Below, in pieces: positions 50,787-59,647 of a stretch of 64,000 nucleotides of DNA. The DNA comes from an uncultured Bacteroidales bacterium. GTDB taxonomy: Bacteria > Bacteroidota > Bacteroidia > Bacteroidales > Bacteroidaceae. Both the position numbers and the translations under genes were made by a program. Under the pieces are notes generated by a model. That model was given only the letters and a program-made list of their open reading frames with translations. It was not told the origin of the DNA and ran no database searches. The stretch is from assembly GCA_902772585.1 (NCBI GenBank), contig CACYBB010000006.1, positions 1 through 64,000 of the forward strand, in the 5' to 3' direction. Position 1 is the first letter of the stretch. Each line of letters begins with the position of its first letter.

Positions 50787-53675
50787 ATGACTGACGTCAT
50801 ACTATCCAGCTTCATCAGTCTGTTTGCTTTGTTTGGCAAAGAAGAGCAAGTAGATGAGCAACGGGCAAAAGACATGCTCGTCAGTTATCTTCGTCGTCAT
50901 TTTGGTATCCGCAATATCGACCTCTATCTCGACCTCTACAGCGACATGCGTATGGCCTATGAGATGAGCGACAATCTGGATACGGTAGCCACTGTCAACT
51001 CCATCTGCTCTACCCTTCATGGCAATATTCGTGCCACCGAGGAATCACTCTTATTACTCCGTCTGATGGAGTTCTGTAGTGATGACGGTCTGCAGGCTGA
51101 GGAAATCTTCAAGACGATGGCCAAGATATTCGGCATCACTAGCCAGCAATACGATTGCTATCTGGACTACGTCAACAACAAGCCTTCACAATATGTCGTC
51201 CTCCATCACATAGAGTATTTCCAGGGCGTACTGAAGACGCTGCTCGACCCCGCAACGGGTCTGCTGCTGTTTACCTATTTGGGAGAGGACACTGTTCTGC
51301 TCAACGATATTCCCGTGCTGCCAGGCACCTATCAGGTATGGCTTCAGAGCAGTGTGCTCAAGAGTGCCGACGGTCATCCCGTGTACTACTCATCGATGAT
51401 TAGCAGCTACGGACAGGGCGACAGCACTACTGAGGCTGTTACCTTCTGCGGTCGTGACATCAACTTCCGTTTCCCCAACAGCGATAACGGCATGCACGAC
51501 CTCAGTTTCACGCTGCGTAATGGTGAATTGCTGGCTATCATGGGTGGTTCCGGAACTGGTAAGACCACTCTGCTCTCGCTGCTCAACGGCACACTGATAC
51601 CTCAGCAGGGTACGATTACCATTAACGGCCACAGCATTACCGAGCCTGCAGCCAAGGCCCTCATCGGTTTCGTGCCACAGGACGACCTGCTCATTGAGGA
51701 ACTCACCGTCTATCAAAACCTTTGGTACACAGCCAAGTTGTGTTTTGAGGGAATGAGCGACGAAGACCTCGACCGTCGCGTCATGAAGACGCTGAAAGAC
51801 CTTGGTCTTGATGCCGCCAAAGACCTGAAGGTAGGTTCACCTATTCATAAATTCATCTCTGGTGGTCAGCGCAAGCGTCTGAACATTGCGTTGGAATTGA
51901 TTCGCGAGCCTGCTGTGCTGTTCCTTGACGAACCTACCAGCGGTCTGTCCTCAGCTGATACAGAGAAAGTCATCAACCTGCTGAAAGAGCAGACGCTGAA
52001 GGGCAAACTCATTGTGGTCAATATCCACCAGCCATCCAGCGACGTCTATAAACTCTTCGACCGTCTGTGGTTGCTCGACAAAGGCGGCTATCCCGTCTTT
52101 GACGGTAATCCCATCGATGCCGTTATCTACTTCAAGGAGGCTGCCAACTATGCCGATGCTGAGACCAGTGCCTGCCCGACGTGTGGTAATGTCAATCCGG
52201 AAATTGTGCTGAACATCATCGACGAGAAAGCCCTCAACAGCAGTGGCGAACTCTCTGATGAGCGCAAGACCACCCCACAGGAGTGGCATGAACTCTATCT
52301 CAAGCACCAAGAGAAGAAGCGTCAAGAGGCTGTGGCCGTCAGCGCCATCCCCGCTTCTGACCAGAAGAAGCCTGGAACCCTGAAACAGTTCTACATCTTC
52401 CTGCACCGTACCGTCCGCACCAAGATAACCAATACGCAATACATGGCCATTGCCCTGTTGCAAGCTCCCTTGCTGGCATTGGTCTGCGGCTATCTGACAC
52501 GCTTTGCTCCCCCAGAGGGCTATAGCGTCATGAACAACAAAAACCTTGTCAGCTACTTCTTTATGGCTGTCATCGTGGCTACCTTCACGGGTATGAGCGG
52601 TAGTGCTGAAGAGATTTTCAAGGACCGGGCATTGCTCAAGCGTGAACGCTTCCTGCACCTGTCGTATGGCAGTTATATCTGGTCAAAGATTGTCTTCATG
52701 GGCATTCTTTCACTGGTACAGACCCTCCTGTTCATCCTTGTGGGCAACACCATGATGGGCATTCAGGGACTATTCTCTACCTGGTGGCTCATCCTTTTCG
52801 TCACCGCCTTCCTCGCCAACCTCACAGGACTGTTGCTCTCGCAGTGCCTCAGCAGCATTGTGGCCATCTATATCAGCATACCCATGCTACTCATCCCGCA
52901 GATACTGCTCTGTGGACTCGTGGTCAGTTTCTCTGACCTCACACCCAAGAGCACCACGGGTAATGTTCCGCTGGTGGGCGACCTCATCCCCTCGCGTTGG
53001 GCTTACGAGGCGCTGGCCGTCACGTCGTTTACCGACAACGCCTACGAAAAAGAGTTCTTCGAGATTGATCGCGAGAAGTATGAGAACCAGTTCTATAATC
53101 TGGGCTACCTCTACGAGTTGCAGTCACAACTGGAGACCCTTCGTGACGAACAGAAGAACCACAAGACCGTTGACCCCAACCACATGGAGGTCATCCGCAC
53201 CAATCTGCCACGACTCATCGACTATTGTGGCATCCAGCCCTATCAGGGAAGCTACGACTATCAGTCACTCTATGACTATATGCAGAATGCCGAGAAGTTG
53301 CTTGTCAAGCGCAGCAATAAGTTGGCACTTCAGCGCGATGGCGTCATGAACAAACTGTTACGCAACATGGGTAAGGACGGCGTCCTGCAGCTCAAGCGCG
53401 ACAACTACAACCTCAAACTGGAAGACTGTGTCGTTGGTGCCGACCAGCACTCTATGGTCGATGTCATCGACAACATCCTCGTACCCCGCACGGGACTCAT
53501 CTTCCTCACCCCATTCAGCACCTGTGGCAGTGCACCGTTCTATAGCAGTCAGAAAGTGGTAGGTTCCTGGCACATCAAGACCCTCTGGTACAATATCAGC
53601 ATCCTGCTGCTGATGAGCATCATTTGCATCATCCTGCTACTAACCGATTGTCCAGGGCGGTACGTGAGGAAATGA
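50787..53675 (+). CDS. ABC-2-type transporter, ATPase and permease fused, with N-terminal extension
   Basis: 962 residues. Residues 1-130 are helical and resemble a TerB/DjlA-like domain. Residues 215-440 are the ATPase: Walker A G-G-S-G-T-G-K-T-T near 254, signature S-G-G-Q-R-K-R near 358, Walker B L-F-L-D-E-P-T-S-G near 379. Cysteines C-P-T-C follow near 469. Residues 550-760 hold about six membrane segments of ABCG type, then a large soluble region (about 760-930) and a last membrane segment near 940. Half-transporter layout as in ABCG proteins; cargo unknown. The large soluble domain between the last two helices is not typical. Possibly controlled by the flanking RsbW/RsbV-like pair, which is inference. 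Confidence 0.85.
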   Translation: MTDVILSSFISLFALFGKEEQVDEQRAKDMLVSYLRRHFGIRNIDLYLDLYSDMRMAYEMSDNLDTVATVNSICSTLHGNIRATEESLLLLRLMEFCSDDGLQAEEIFKTMAKIFGITSQQYDCYLDYVNNKPSQYVVLHHIEYFQGVLKTLLDPATGLLLFTYLGEDTVLLNDIPVLPGTYQVWLQSSVLKSADGHPVYYSSMISSYGQGDSTTEAVTFCGRDINFRFPNSDNGMHDLSFTLRNGELLAIMGGSGTGKTTLLSLLNGTLIPQQGTITINGHSITEPAAKALIGFVPQDDLLIEELTVYQNLWYTAKLCFEGMSDEDLDRRVMKTLKDLGLDAAKDLKVGSPIHKFISGGQRKRLNIALELIREPAVLFLDEPTSGLSSADTEKVINLLKEQTLKGKLIVVNIHQPSSDVYKLFDRLWLLDKGGYPVFDGNPIDAVIYFKEAANYADAETSACPTCGNVNPEIVLNIIDEKALNSSGELSDERKTTPQEWHELYLKHQEKKRQEAVAVSAIPASDQKKPGTLKQFYIFLHRTVRTKITNTQYMAIALLQAPLLALVCGYLTRFAPPEGYSVMNNKNLVSYFFMAVIVATFTGMSGSAEEIFKDRALLKRERFLHLSYGSYIWSKIVFMGILSLVQTLLFILVGNTMMGIQGLFSTWWLILFVTAFLANLTGLLLSQCLSSIVAIYISIPMLLIPQILLCGLVVSFSDLTPKSTTGNVPLVGDLIPSRWAYEALAVTSFTDNAYEKEFFEIDREKYENQFYNLGYLYELQSQLETLRDEQKNHKTVDPNHMEVIRTNLPRLIDYCGIQPYQGSYDYQSLYDYMQNAEKLLVKRSNKLALQRDGVMNKLLRNMGKDGVLQLKRDNYNLKLEDCVVGADQHSMVDVIDNILVPRTGLIFLTPFSTCGSAPFYSSQKVVGSWHIKTLWYNISILLLMSIICIILLLTDCPGRYVRK

Positions 53676-53715
53676 AAAATGAAACATTAAAGATTAAACA
53701 TGAAAAAGGAAACAA
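53674..53715 (+). repeat. Heptamer tandem tract after the ABC transporter
   Basis: GAAAAAT, GAAACAT, TAAAGAT, TAAACAT, GAAAAAG, GAAACAA: six degenerate units of 7 bases, starting at the stop codon. Confidence 0.55.
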
Positions 53716-53755
53716 TAATAAACATTAGTAATAACTTAAAAATTTAAAAGAAAAG

Positions 53756-54553
53756 ATGAAAAAGTTATCTATCCTGGCTCTCGCAGCCATCGTCTTCGCA
53801 GCATGCGGAGGAAACAAGAGTGCAAACAACGCAGAAGAGTCTGACTCTCTGAAGAGTTTCGAACAAGAACAGATTGAAGCCAGCATCAAGATGCACTTCG
53901 ACAGCATCGCTGCTGAGTTCAGCAAGATCGACCAGCCCAGCTTCGTTAAGGAGACCAAGGACGGCATCACCCTCACCAAGGAAGAGAAGCAGGTTAAGCC
54001 TACCTATCTGCTCGCTCCCGCAATTGCTGACGAGGCTACTACCCTGGCAGAGAAGTATCGCGTACTCGCTGCACTGAGCGTTGACAAGCGCATCGCTAAC
54101 CTCTATGAGATGCCCGTTGAGGACTTCGACAAGTCTATCACCAAGTTGGCAGCCGACATCGACGATCCTTCTTTCAAGGACGTTGAGGACAAGGGTTCTA
54201 TCTTCGAGACCTCTTCAGACCTCTACGAGGCTATGGAGAAAAACGGTCGCATCAACTACTTCTGGCAGCTGGCTTCTGCAGCTCTCGTTGAGCAGCTCTA
54301 CATTGTCAGCCAGAACAAGGACAAGTTCCTGAGCACCTTCAACGACGAGACCGCTGCTAACGTTACCTTCCGTATCATCCTCATCCTCGACGCTACCAAC
54401 CGTCTGTCTCAGTACGATCCTGAGATTGCACCTGTAGCAGCCGCTATGACTCCTCTGGAGCACCTCAACGCTACTTCTGTCAACGAGCTGAAGTCTCAGA
54501 TGGACGACATGAAGGCTGAGATTGAGGCAGCCCGCAAGGCTCTCGTAAAGTAA
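53756..54553 (+). CDS. Lipoprotein of unknown function
   Basis: 265 residues. Lipobox V-F-A-A-C (C17), then a Ser/Asn/Glu linker. The mature part is helical and acidic, with many D/E/K and regular K-L-A-A-D-I-D repeats of heptad type. No known family recognised. It is extremely rich in preferred codons (CTC, GAG, AAG, GCT), suggesting high expression. Located between the ABC transporter and the STAS gene on the same strand, possibly in one operon. Confidence 0.8.
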   Translation: MKKLSILALAAIVFAACGGNKSANNAEESDSLKSFEQEQIEASIKMHFDSIAAEFSKIDQPSFVKETKDGITLTKEEKQVKPTYLLAPAIADEATTLAEKYRVLAALSVDKRIANLYEMPVEDFDKSITKLAADIDDPSFKDVEDKGSIFETSSDLYEAMEKNGRINYFWQLASAALVEQLYIVSQNKDKFLSTFNDETAANVTFRIILILDATNRLSQYDPEIAPVAAAMTPLEHLNATSVNELKSQMDDMKAEIEAARKALVK

Positions 54554-54588
54554 ATTAATAATTGATAATTGACAATTGATAATTGATA
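54554..54588 (+). repeat. Heptamer tandem tract before the STAS gene
   Basis: ATTAATA, ATTGATA, ATTGACA, ATTGATA, ATTGATA, then ATTAAG and ATG at 54595. Five units, one of the cleanest tracts in the window. Confidence 0.85.
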
Positions 54589-54594
54589 ATTAAG

Positions 54595-54897
54595 ATGATA
54601 TTTGACATTAAAGAACAACCACAAGGCATGTATGCCACCGTCAGCGGCCGTTTAGACACCCCCGCTGCCGTTAAGGCCCAACAGGAGATTGCTCCTCTGT
54701 TAGACAATGCCGACAAGGCCATCACCTTGGACTGCAAGGACTTGGAGTACATCAGTTCTTCTGGTCTGCGCCTTTTCCTCACCATCCGTAAGGAAGTGTC
54801 AGCCAAGGGTGGAAGCATCACCATTCAGAACATCAACGAAGACATCAAGAAGGTGTTCATGATGACTGGTTTCTTCAACCTTTTCGACATCAAGTAA
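54595..54897 (+). CDS. STAS-domain anti-sigma factor antagonist
   Basis: 100 residues from ATG 54595, chosen over an ATG 12 bases upstream that lies inside the repeat tract. STAS pattern: G-R-L-D-T-P-A-A, I-T-L-D-C-K-D-L-E-Y-I-S-S-S-G-L-R-L-F with the Ser that RsbW-type kinases phosphorylate (S-S-S-G-L), and F-M-M-T-G-F-F-N-L-F at the end. Natural partner of the RsbW-like protein at 50276. A hairpin follows. Confidence 0.9.
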   Translation: MIFDIKEQPQGMYATVSGRLDTPAAVKAQQEIAPLLDNADKAITLDCKDLEYISSSGLRLFLTIRKEVSAKGGSITIQNINEDIKKVFMMTGFFNLFDIK

Positions 54898-54917
54898 CGT
54901 CAAACCCTATTTTATAA

Positions 54918-54966
54918 GCAATAACGAGCCGCCACTCCGATAGGAATGACGGCTCTTGCTTTTTTA
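54918..54966. terminator. Terminator between convergent STAS and DUF5675 genes
   Basis: GAGCCG and CGGCTC form the main stem with inner pairing, followed by TTGCTTTTTT on the plus strand. Confidence 0.7.
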
Positions 54967-55455
54967 CTTGATGGTCAGCCAGACGGGTTCGCCCTTGTCT
55001 TTGGCTTCGACAATCTTCTGTTTGAGTTCGTAGAGCCACTTGCGGCTTTCTAGGAGTTGGCCTACAATCTGGTTGCGGCCTACGAGGATGCAGCCTGCGG
55101 TGTCCTTGGCGGTATTGCCCATGTGGATGCGGATGCCCTTGAAGAGGTGGTTGAAGTCGGGGCCACCGAGAAGGACAGGGAGCCACATCTTGAACTTTGG
55201 ACTCCACGTAATCACTACGGCGTAACGGCCTTCTGGGATGGCGAAGGGCTTCAACAATTGCGCCTTGACGGGCGAACGTAGAACGGTTTCTTTCGAGACC
55301 TGTGTTTTCAGTTCGAGGGCTGTTGGTTCAAGGGTGTCGCAGAAGTACTCTTCGCGTGTGTAGGTTCGATACTCTTCGTTTTCCTCTTTGAGGATGGAAA
55401 GCCTACCTATCGTGTAGGCCTTCCTTTTTGCTATGCGTGTCAATATCAGTTCCAT
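54964..55455 (-). CDS. DUF5675 family protein (phage/island-type)
   Basis: 163 residues, no signal peptide. I-P-E-G-R-Y-A-V-V, S-P-K-F, then G-I-R-I-H-M-G-N-T-A-K-D-T-A-G-C-I-L-V-G, the signature of DUF5675. The conserved H-x-G-N-T and D-T-x-G-C look like a catalytic or metal-binding core. The family is frequent in prophages and integrated elements, where a lysis or cell-wall role is suspected but not shown. Marks the left side of the accessory region. Confidence 0.82.
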   Translation of the reverse strand: MELILTRIAKRKAYTIGRLSILKEENEEYRTYTREEYFCDTLEPTALELKTQVSKETVLRSPVKAQLLKPFAIPEGRYAVVITWSPKFKMWLPVLLGGPDFNHLFKGIRIHMGNTAKDTAGCILVGRNQIVGQLLESRKWLYELKQKIVEAKDKGEPVWLTIK

Positions 55456-55486
55456 ATTCTGAAATTTTATGTTAATGTAAACCTCC

Positions 55487-55518
55487 TTAATGTCACAAAG
55501 TCAAATGTCACAAAGTCT
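55487..55518 (+). repeat. Island repeat, copy A
   Basis: TTAATGTCACAAAGTCAA followed by ATGTCACAAAGTCT. Two internal TGTCACAAAGT units 14 bases apart. Copies B (62002-62034, inverted) and C (62211-62246, direct) lie about 6.6 kb to the right. Confidence 0.8.
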
Positions 55519-55578
55519 CGATTGAGCGAGAGCCATCAAGCTTGCTTGAATGGCCGAGCGTGAGAGACTTCGACGAAG

Positions 55579-57900
55579 TCAAAGTTCAGCATTTAGTTTC
55601 TTCCAATGCGTCTTGTCGGTCTTCTCAATCCATTTGTCGCGATACCAGCGGGAGATGATTTTCCGAAGTCCTGCCTCGCTACAGAAGCCGCGCTTCATGG
55701 CTCGCAGATCATCCATCGTGAAGGCTGGCGAAAGCTGGTCGAAAATGGAATGATTACTTCCGTATCGGATGCACTCGTCGTGAGCGTCAACGAACTGACT
55801 TTCAAGTGCCTCGCCAAATGCCTTTATCTGCTGTTTCAGACAGTATTCGGCCATCATCAATGCGAACTTGATACAGTTCCGACTCTCCCCCTTCCCCTCC
55901 CTGCGAGGGAGGGGCGTAGATGGTTCATTCGCTGAATTTTGGCTTGAAGAGTAATTACTCCCCTCCCTCACAGGGAGGGGCTGGGGGAGAGTCTCCAACA
56001 GATGATGAATAACACCGCAACGGAAACCGATGACGGCGGCGCGCTTACGATAGGTGTCCTTGACGTGGTCAATGTCCTTGGCAGCCTCTACGCGCTTCTC
56101 CTCTACCCAAGTCTCGATGGCCTTGCGAAGTCGAGGGGTGTCAACGAGTCCGCTGAATGAGCGCAAACGGGTGACGGCCTGCTGAATACGTGCCTCGTCC
56201 TCTGCTGAACGTTTGCCGAACTTCGGCATCTTCGAGAATGACGCATCAGGCATTTCGGCCACGAGAACACGACTCGATAGACCGTTCTCGATATTGTCCG
56301 ACTTGAAGCACTTGCGCATGGCGCCATTAGTGCCCAGCATCGTCCAGTTGTAGGTCACATTAACCACACCAGACTCAGCCTGATCAGAGTTGTAATCCTG
56401 ACCCCATTCGCCATTATCGAACGCCAGGCGATAGATGTCATATTTCGAACTCCAACTGCCAGCACCATTGGTTTTTCGAAGGGTGTCAAGTTCCTCGCCG
56501 AAGCTATACAAAGTATGCCCCTGTGCATTCTTGAAACGTTTCAAAAGCGTTGAACAAGAGACGGTTACGGGTACGACGCGAATCAATACGTGTGGGTCTT
56601 CTGGAGCCTTCTCGTTGGCCTTACGGCCTTTCTTGCGCTCCTTCCATTCCTCTTCGCGCTTACGGGCAAGAGCATCCTCTTCGTCGAGTTGGTGCTTCCA
56701 GATATCGACTGCGTTCTTGACTACCGATTTATTAGAAGCCTGCTCACCTCGAATGATACTCATCAGTCCCAATCGGTGTGTGTTTCCGTCGCAATACTCA
56801 ACCGTTACGTGGTCGGCATAAGCCGCTGCGATAGGCATGATGCCACAAAGCACAGGCATGTGCATTGACACAGGCACACCAACCAACGATTCTTTCAAAC
56901 CAATAGGCAGAGCCTTTACGTTGACCTTCACGCCCGTTTCTTCTGCAACTGCTTCGGCATCCTCGATTTCATCAGGATTGATGCCAAGTTCCAAGGCGTC
57001 AATGATGCCCTGCATCACCTTCGAAACTCCTTTGGGCTCTTCCTTGCAGGCTGAGTCTACGACCGATTTCATTTCCACGTCGGAAAGTCCGAAACGAGGC
57101 ATCACCTGCATCAGCACCTCTTTCTTATTGTCGCAGATGGCACGAAGATTCACAGCCAGTTTGTGCAACTTCACATTGCGTTCGCCCTCGGCAGGCTCAC
57201 CACCATTCCTACGCCACCACTCAGAGATAATAGAAGAATACGGTATGCCTTTGAAAGAAAGACTCTCCCCCGTCCCCTCCCTATGATGGAGGGGCGTAGA
57301 TACTTCTGCTTCTTGTGTCTGTTCATGAGTCTGACCGCTCCCCTCCTTCACAGGGAGGGGCTGGGGGTGAGTCTCCCACAACTTCGGATTAACATACTTC
57401 GTATGATCTTCCGGCACCATATAGATGCACCTTGCAACGTCCTTTACAGCTGCATCGGGCGCGAATCCCGTAGTCTCTTTCATCAGTTCCTGTGCCGTTT
57501 CAGGTGTCATCCCTTCCGGCAATTCCACCAGCACATGAGTACCACGACGAACCGATTCCTCTATGAGTAGCGGCACCAATGGCGACTTTTCTAAGAGTCG
57601 GGCACAGATTTCATCCGTATGCCCCTTCTCGTCAAAGTCCAGCATCAGACGATTGAGCGGCTTCACGGCATCGGCTATGGCTCGATGGTTATCCTTAAAC
57701 TCCGCGCAATGCGGTGTCCACACCGGAAGACGATGCTTCAACTCGTCGTCACCTTTCTCTATACGTGCGCACATCTGCGCGAGCCACGATTCGCGGCGAA
57801 GATTCTCCCAGTCTTCCTTGGTGGCAGGGATGGCAGGGGCGCCGTGCCCCTTGCCGATACATGTGAAATGAATAGCTGAAATAATATTCTCTTGTGTCAT
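55579..57900 (-). CDS. VirE/DUF3987-type primase-helicase-like protein with two inserted palindromes
   Basis: 773 residues. N-terminal 150 residues fit the BT4734/VirE_N primase-like domain (L-N-R-L-M-L-D-F-D-E-K and H-V-L-V-E-L-P-E-G). Residues 290-600 resemble DUF3987, with a changed Walker A G-E-Q-A-S-N-K-S (Gly to Asn before Lys). Common on Bacteroidales genomic islands, probably in element DNA replication. Residues about 176-213 and 636-673 are not family sequence: they are in-frame translations of palindromic elements (Q-P-L-P-V-K-E-G-S ... T-P-L-H-H-R-E-G, and Q-P-L-P-V-R-E-G-S ... T-P-L-P-R-R-E-G). Despite this the frame stays open. Confidence 0.8.
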   Translation of the reverse strand: MTQENIISAIHFTCIGKGHGAPAIPATKEDWENLRRESWLAQMCARIEKGDDELKHRLPVWTPHCAEFKDNHRAIADAVKPLNRLMLDFDEKGHTDEICARLLEKSPLVPLLIEESVRRGTHVLVELPEGMTPETAQELMKETTGFAPDAAVKDVARCIYMVPEDHTKYVNPKLWETHPQPLPVKEGSGQTHEQTQEAEVSTPLHHREGTGESLSFKGIPYSSIISEWWRRNGGEPAEGERNVKLHKLAVNLRAICDNKKEVLMQVMPRFGLSDVEMKSVVDSACKEEPKGVSKVMQGIIDALELGINPDEIEDAEAVAEETGVKVNVKALPIGLKESLVGVPVSMHMPVLCGIMPIAAAYADHVTVEYCDGNTHRLGLMSIIRGEQASNKSVVKNAVDIWKHQLDEEDALARKREEEWKERKKGRKANEKAPEDPHVLIRVVPVTVSCSTLLKRFKNAQGHTLYSFGEELDTLRKTNGAGSWSSKYDIYRLAFDNGEWGQDYNSDQAESGVVNVTYNWTMLGTNGAMRKCFKSDNIENGLSSRVLVAEMPDASFSKMPKFGKRSAEDEARIQQAVTRLRSFSGLVDTPRLRKAIETWVEEKRVEAAKDIDHVKDTYRKRAAVIGFRCGVIHHLLETLPQPLPVREGSNYSSSQNSANEPSTPLPRREGKGESRNCIKFALMMAEYCLKQQIKAFGEALESQFVDAHDECIRYGSNHSIFDQLSPAFTMDDLRAMKRGFCSEAGLRKIISRWYRDKWIEKTDKTHWKKLNAEL
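55881..55993. repeat. In-frame palindromic element, copy 2
   Basis: 113 bases, GACTCTCCCC at one end and GGGGAGAGTC at the other. Two inner hairpins CCCCTCCCTGCGAGGGAGGGG and CCCCTCCCTCACAGGGAGGGG. Lies inside the primase-like gene. Confidence 0.9.
57261..57373. repeat. In-frame palindromic element, copy 3
   Basis: 113 bases, same length as copy 2. Ends GACTCTCCCC and GGGGTGAGTC; inner hairpins CCCCTCCCTATGATGGAGGGG and CCCCTCCTTCACAGGGAGGGG. Same orientation as copy 2 in the same gene; middle region differs. Confidence 0.9.
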
Positions 57901-57916
57901 AAAATTCCTCCTTTCT

Positions 57917-58354
57917 TTAATCGATATTGGTCCAAAGTGTGTTAGTCTTTCGTGTCATCAGCCACGCTGCAATCTCCAACGTCTCGTCGCGGAAGAGCTG
58001 CTTCATCAACTCCAGCGGATACTTCTTCGGAAACGAGAAGTCAATCTTCACACGACCACGATTAGGATTGCGCTTTGAATGTTCGCGGGTCAGTTTGACG
58101 GCTGCATGGGCTGTCTCAAAAATGGTATCATACATCGGACCTTTCTTGCCCACATTATAGCGCTTTACTCGTGTACGCCCGTCGGCATCCACCTCAATGC
58201 CGCCTTTGTACTTTATTCGGTTACCATTGGTCACCTCCTTGTCACTCTCCCAAGGGCACGGATAGACGTTGATGTCACCGTTGGTCTGGAAGTTAATACT
58301 GCCGTCCATCTGGACGTTCTGAACTAATAACTGCTTCTTAAATATTGGTTTCAT
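57917..58354 (-). CDS. Unknown island protein
   Basis: 145 residues, no signal peptide. I do not recognise a family. Early part is polar with N-F-Q-T-N-G-D-I-N-V, followed by A-V-K-L-T-R-E-H-S-K-R-N-P-N-R-G-R-V-K-I-D-F and a hydrophobic-aromatic end (E-I-A-A-W-L-M). Basic in the middle, so nucleic-acid binding is possible. 16 bases upstream of the primase-like gene on the same strand, so probably cotranscribed with it. Confidence 0.65.
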   Translation of the reverse strand: MKPIFKKQLLVQNVQMDGSINFQTNGDINVYPCPWESDKEVTNGNRIKYKGGIEVDADGRTRVKRYNVGKKGPMYDTIFETAHAAVKLTREHSKRNPNRGRVKIDFSFPKKYPLELMKQLFRDETLEIAAWLMTRKTNTLWTNID

Positions 58355-58467
58355 TTTGTTGGGTTTTTGCGAGTGAAGAAGCCTTTGGAAACGCTGGCCA
58401 GCTTTAACTCATGAGATTTCTTCAGCTCACTTCGCCCAGATTGATAATGTTGTTGTTGACTATCCTT

Positions 58468-58602
58468 TTAGTGATTCATGAAGCGATAGTCCCTCTTCGT
58501 TGAACCAGGCATCTGGCACCGATTGATCAGCGACAGCTGACGACGTGCATTCTCAGCGATAGTGCCTCGTGCGATGGTGATGCGATTCTTTGTACGACTC
58601 AT
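58468..58602 (-). CDS. Possible small basic protein (44 residues)
   Basis: M-S-R-T-K-N-R-I-T-I-A-R-G-T-I-A-E and on to R-F-M-N-H, net strongly positive with nine Arg or Lys in the first 25 residues. No family recognised. Supported only by an open frame and its position upstream of the 57917 gene on the same strand; a helix-turn-helix or RNA-binding role is only a guess. Confidence 0.35.
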   Translation of the reverse strand: MSRTKNRITIARGTIAENARRQLSLINRCQMPGSTKRDYRFMNH

Positions 58603-58670
58603 TATGAAAGTTTTGTTTAACGTCGCCCCCTTTAAGGCGACCTTTAAGTGATTAATTAATGAATGAATAA

Positions 58671-58705
58671 TGTATGTGTGTGTGTGTGCATGTGTGCACG
58701 TGGGT
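58671..58705 (+). repeat. TG dinucleotide microsatellite
   Basis: A run of TG repeats with two CA breaks (GTGTGTGTGTGTGCATG). Unusual for this genome, where other simple repeats have a 7-base period. Could vary in length by slippage. Confidence 0.8.
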
Positions 58706-58960
58706 TGTATCAGTAAGTCAAAGAGCGCTTTCGAAGTGTGTTCCTCTCGCCAGAGGTGCTTCTATAGTAACAATGTAAATGGAGGCGGCATTAATTAGAA
58801 AAATGAATTAACGCCGATTGAAAAAGCGGGGTAGAGACAAAAAGAAATCGCAGACAACCCCTCTACTCAGAGCTGTCTGCGAATAGCAGAAAAATTTCTC
58901 AAAAATTATTTGGCGTGTTTATCAGGGCGCCGACTCGTCACTTATTAACGCCGACTGACC

Positions 58961-59647
58961 TCACGTCGATTCTTCGTCTTCCTCGGGTATCTCTCCCATC
59001 AGCATCTCTTTCAATTGCTGCTCCGAAACCTTTGGATTCAGGATATTCACCAGATAATCGATGTGGCGTGACTTCTCCTGTGGTGTATGAGTCTTGCGCA
59101 GTCGTTCGTTGCCGAATGCCTTGTTGCCCTCCTTTTCCCAGAAGTGGCCGTCCACCATTTGCCAAAGGCCGTAGGGACTTTGCACGGCCACAAGTTTCTC
59201 AACGCTCACCAACCTGCGGAACAGGTCAGCGAGTGTGTTCACATCGTCCATCCACACGATTCTTTGCGCACAATCACCGCCACCGAACAAATCGATGAAA
59301 GTTTGCTGTGGGGTATCCTCACGAATCCACTGGAACGCCAGCAGCGCATTGTAAAGCATCACGAGCCGCTTGTTGGCCACGCACGTATTGCGTACATTAT
59401 ATTTAAAGGCCTTCGTCACCTTCTCGCCAGCGTGGCTCTTTCGACCACGCTCGGGATTAAGATTCTTGCCAGTGGCGGGGCTACCTTTAAACTTAAACTG
59501 TTTCAGCGTAATGCCAAGGCTTTCAAGCACGCGCCGAGCATCTTCGTCGCCCGACTGCGTCTTTTCTTCCAGATGTCCGATGATTCCCTTTATCGAATTG
59601 AGGTGCGATATGGCCTCCGCACCAAGGAAATCATAGGTCGATGTCAT
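58961..59647 (-). CDS. Unknown island protein
   Basis: 228 residues, no signal peptide, acidic C-terminus (E-E-D-E-E-S-T). No family recognised with confidence. Residues 55-80 are basic (K-G-S-P-A-T-G-K and R-G-R-K-S-H), residues 90-215 mixed helical with W-I-R-E-D and L-F-G-G-G-D-C-A. Overlaps the next upstream gene by 17 bases. Confidence 0.65.
   Translation of the reverse strand: MTSTYDFLGAEAISHLNSIKGIIGHLEEKTQSGDEDARRVLESLGITLKQFKFKGSPATGKNLNPERGRKSHAGEKVTKAFKYNVRNTCVANKRLVMLYNALLAFQWIREDTPQQTFIDLFGGGDCAQRIVWMDDVNTLADLFRRLVSVEKLVAVQSPYGLWQMVDGHFWEKEGNKAFGNERLRKTHTPQEKSRHIDYLVNILNPKVSEQQLKEMLMGEIPEEDEEST

Larger units (their letters stand above)
58355..58960. other. Intergenic region of the island
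   Basis: 600 bases with one possible small gene (58468-58602), a hairpin GTCGCC/GGCGAC (58622-58641), a TG-rich microsatellite and an inverted repeat TCGCAGACA/TGTCTGCGA (58848-58882). Otherwise nothing recognised. Confidence 0.5.

Noticed and set aside
53701-53750. Small MKKE-type peptide before the lipoprotein
   Set aside because: Only 15 codons of Lys/Asn/Ile and inside a heptamer tract; no support.
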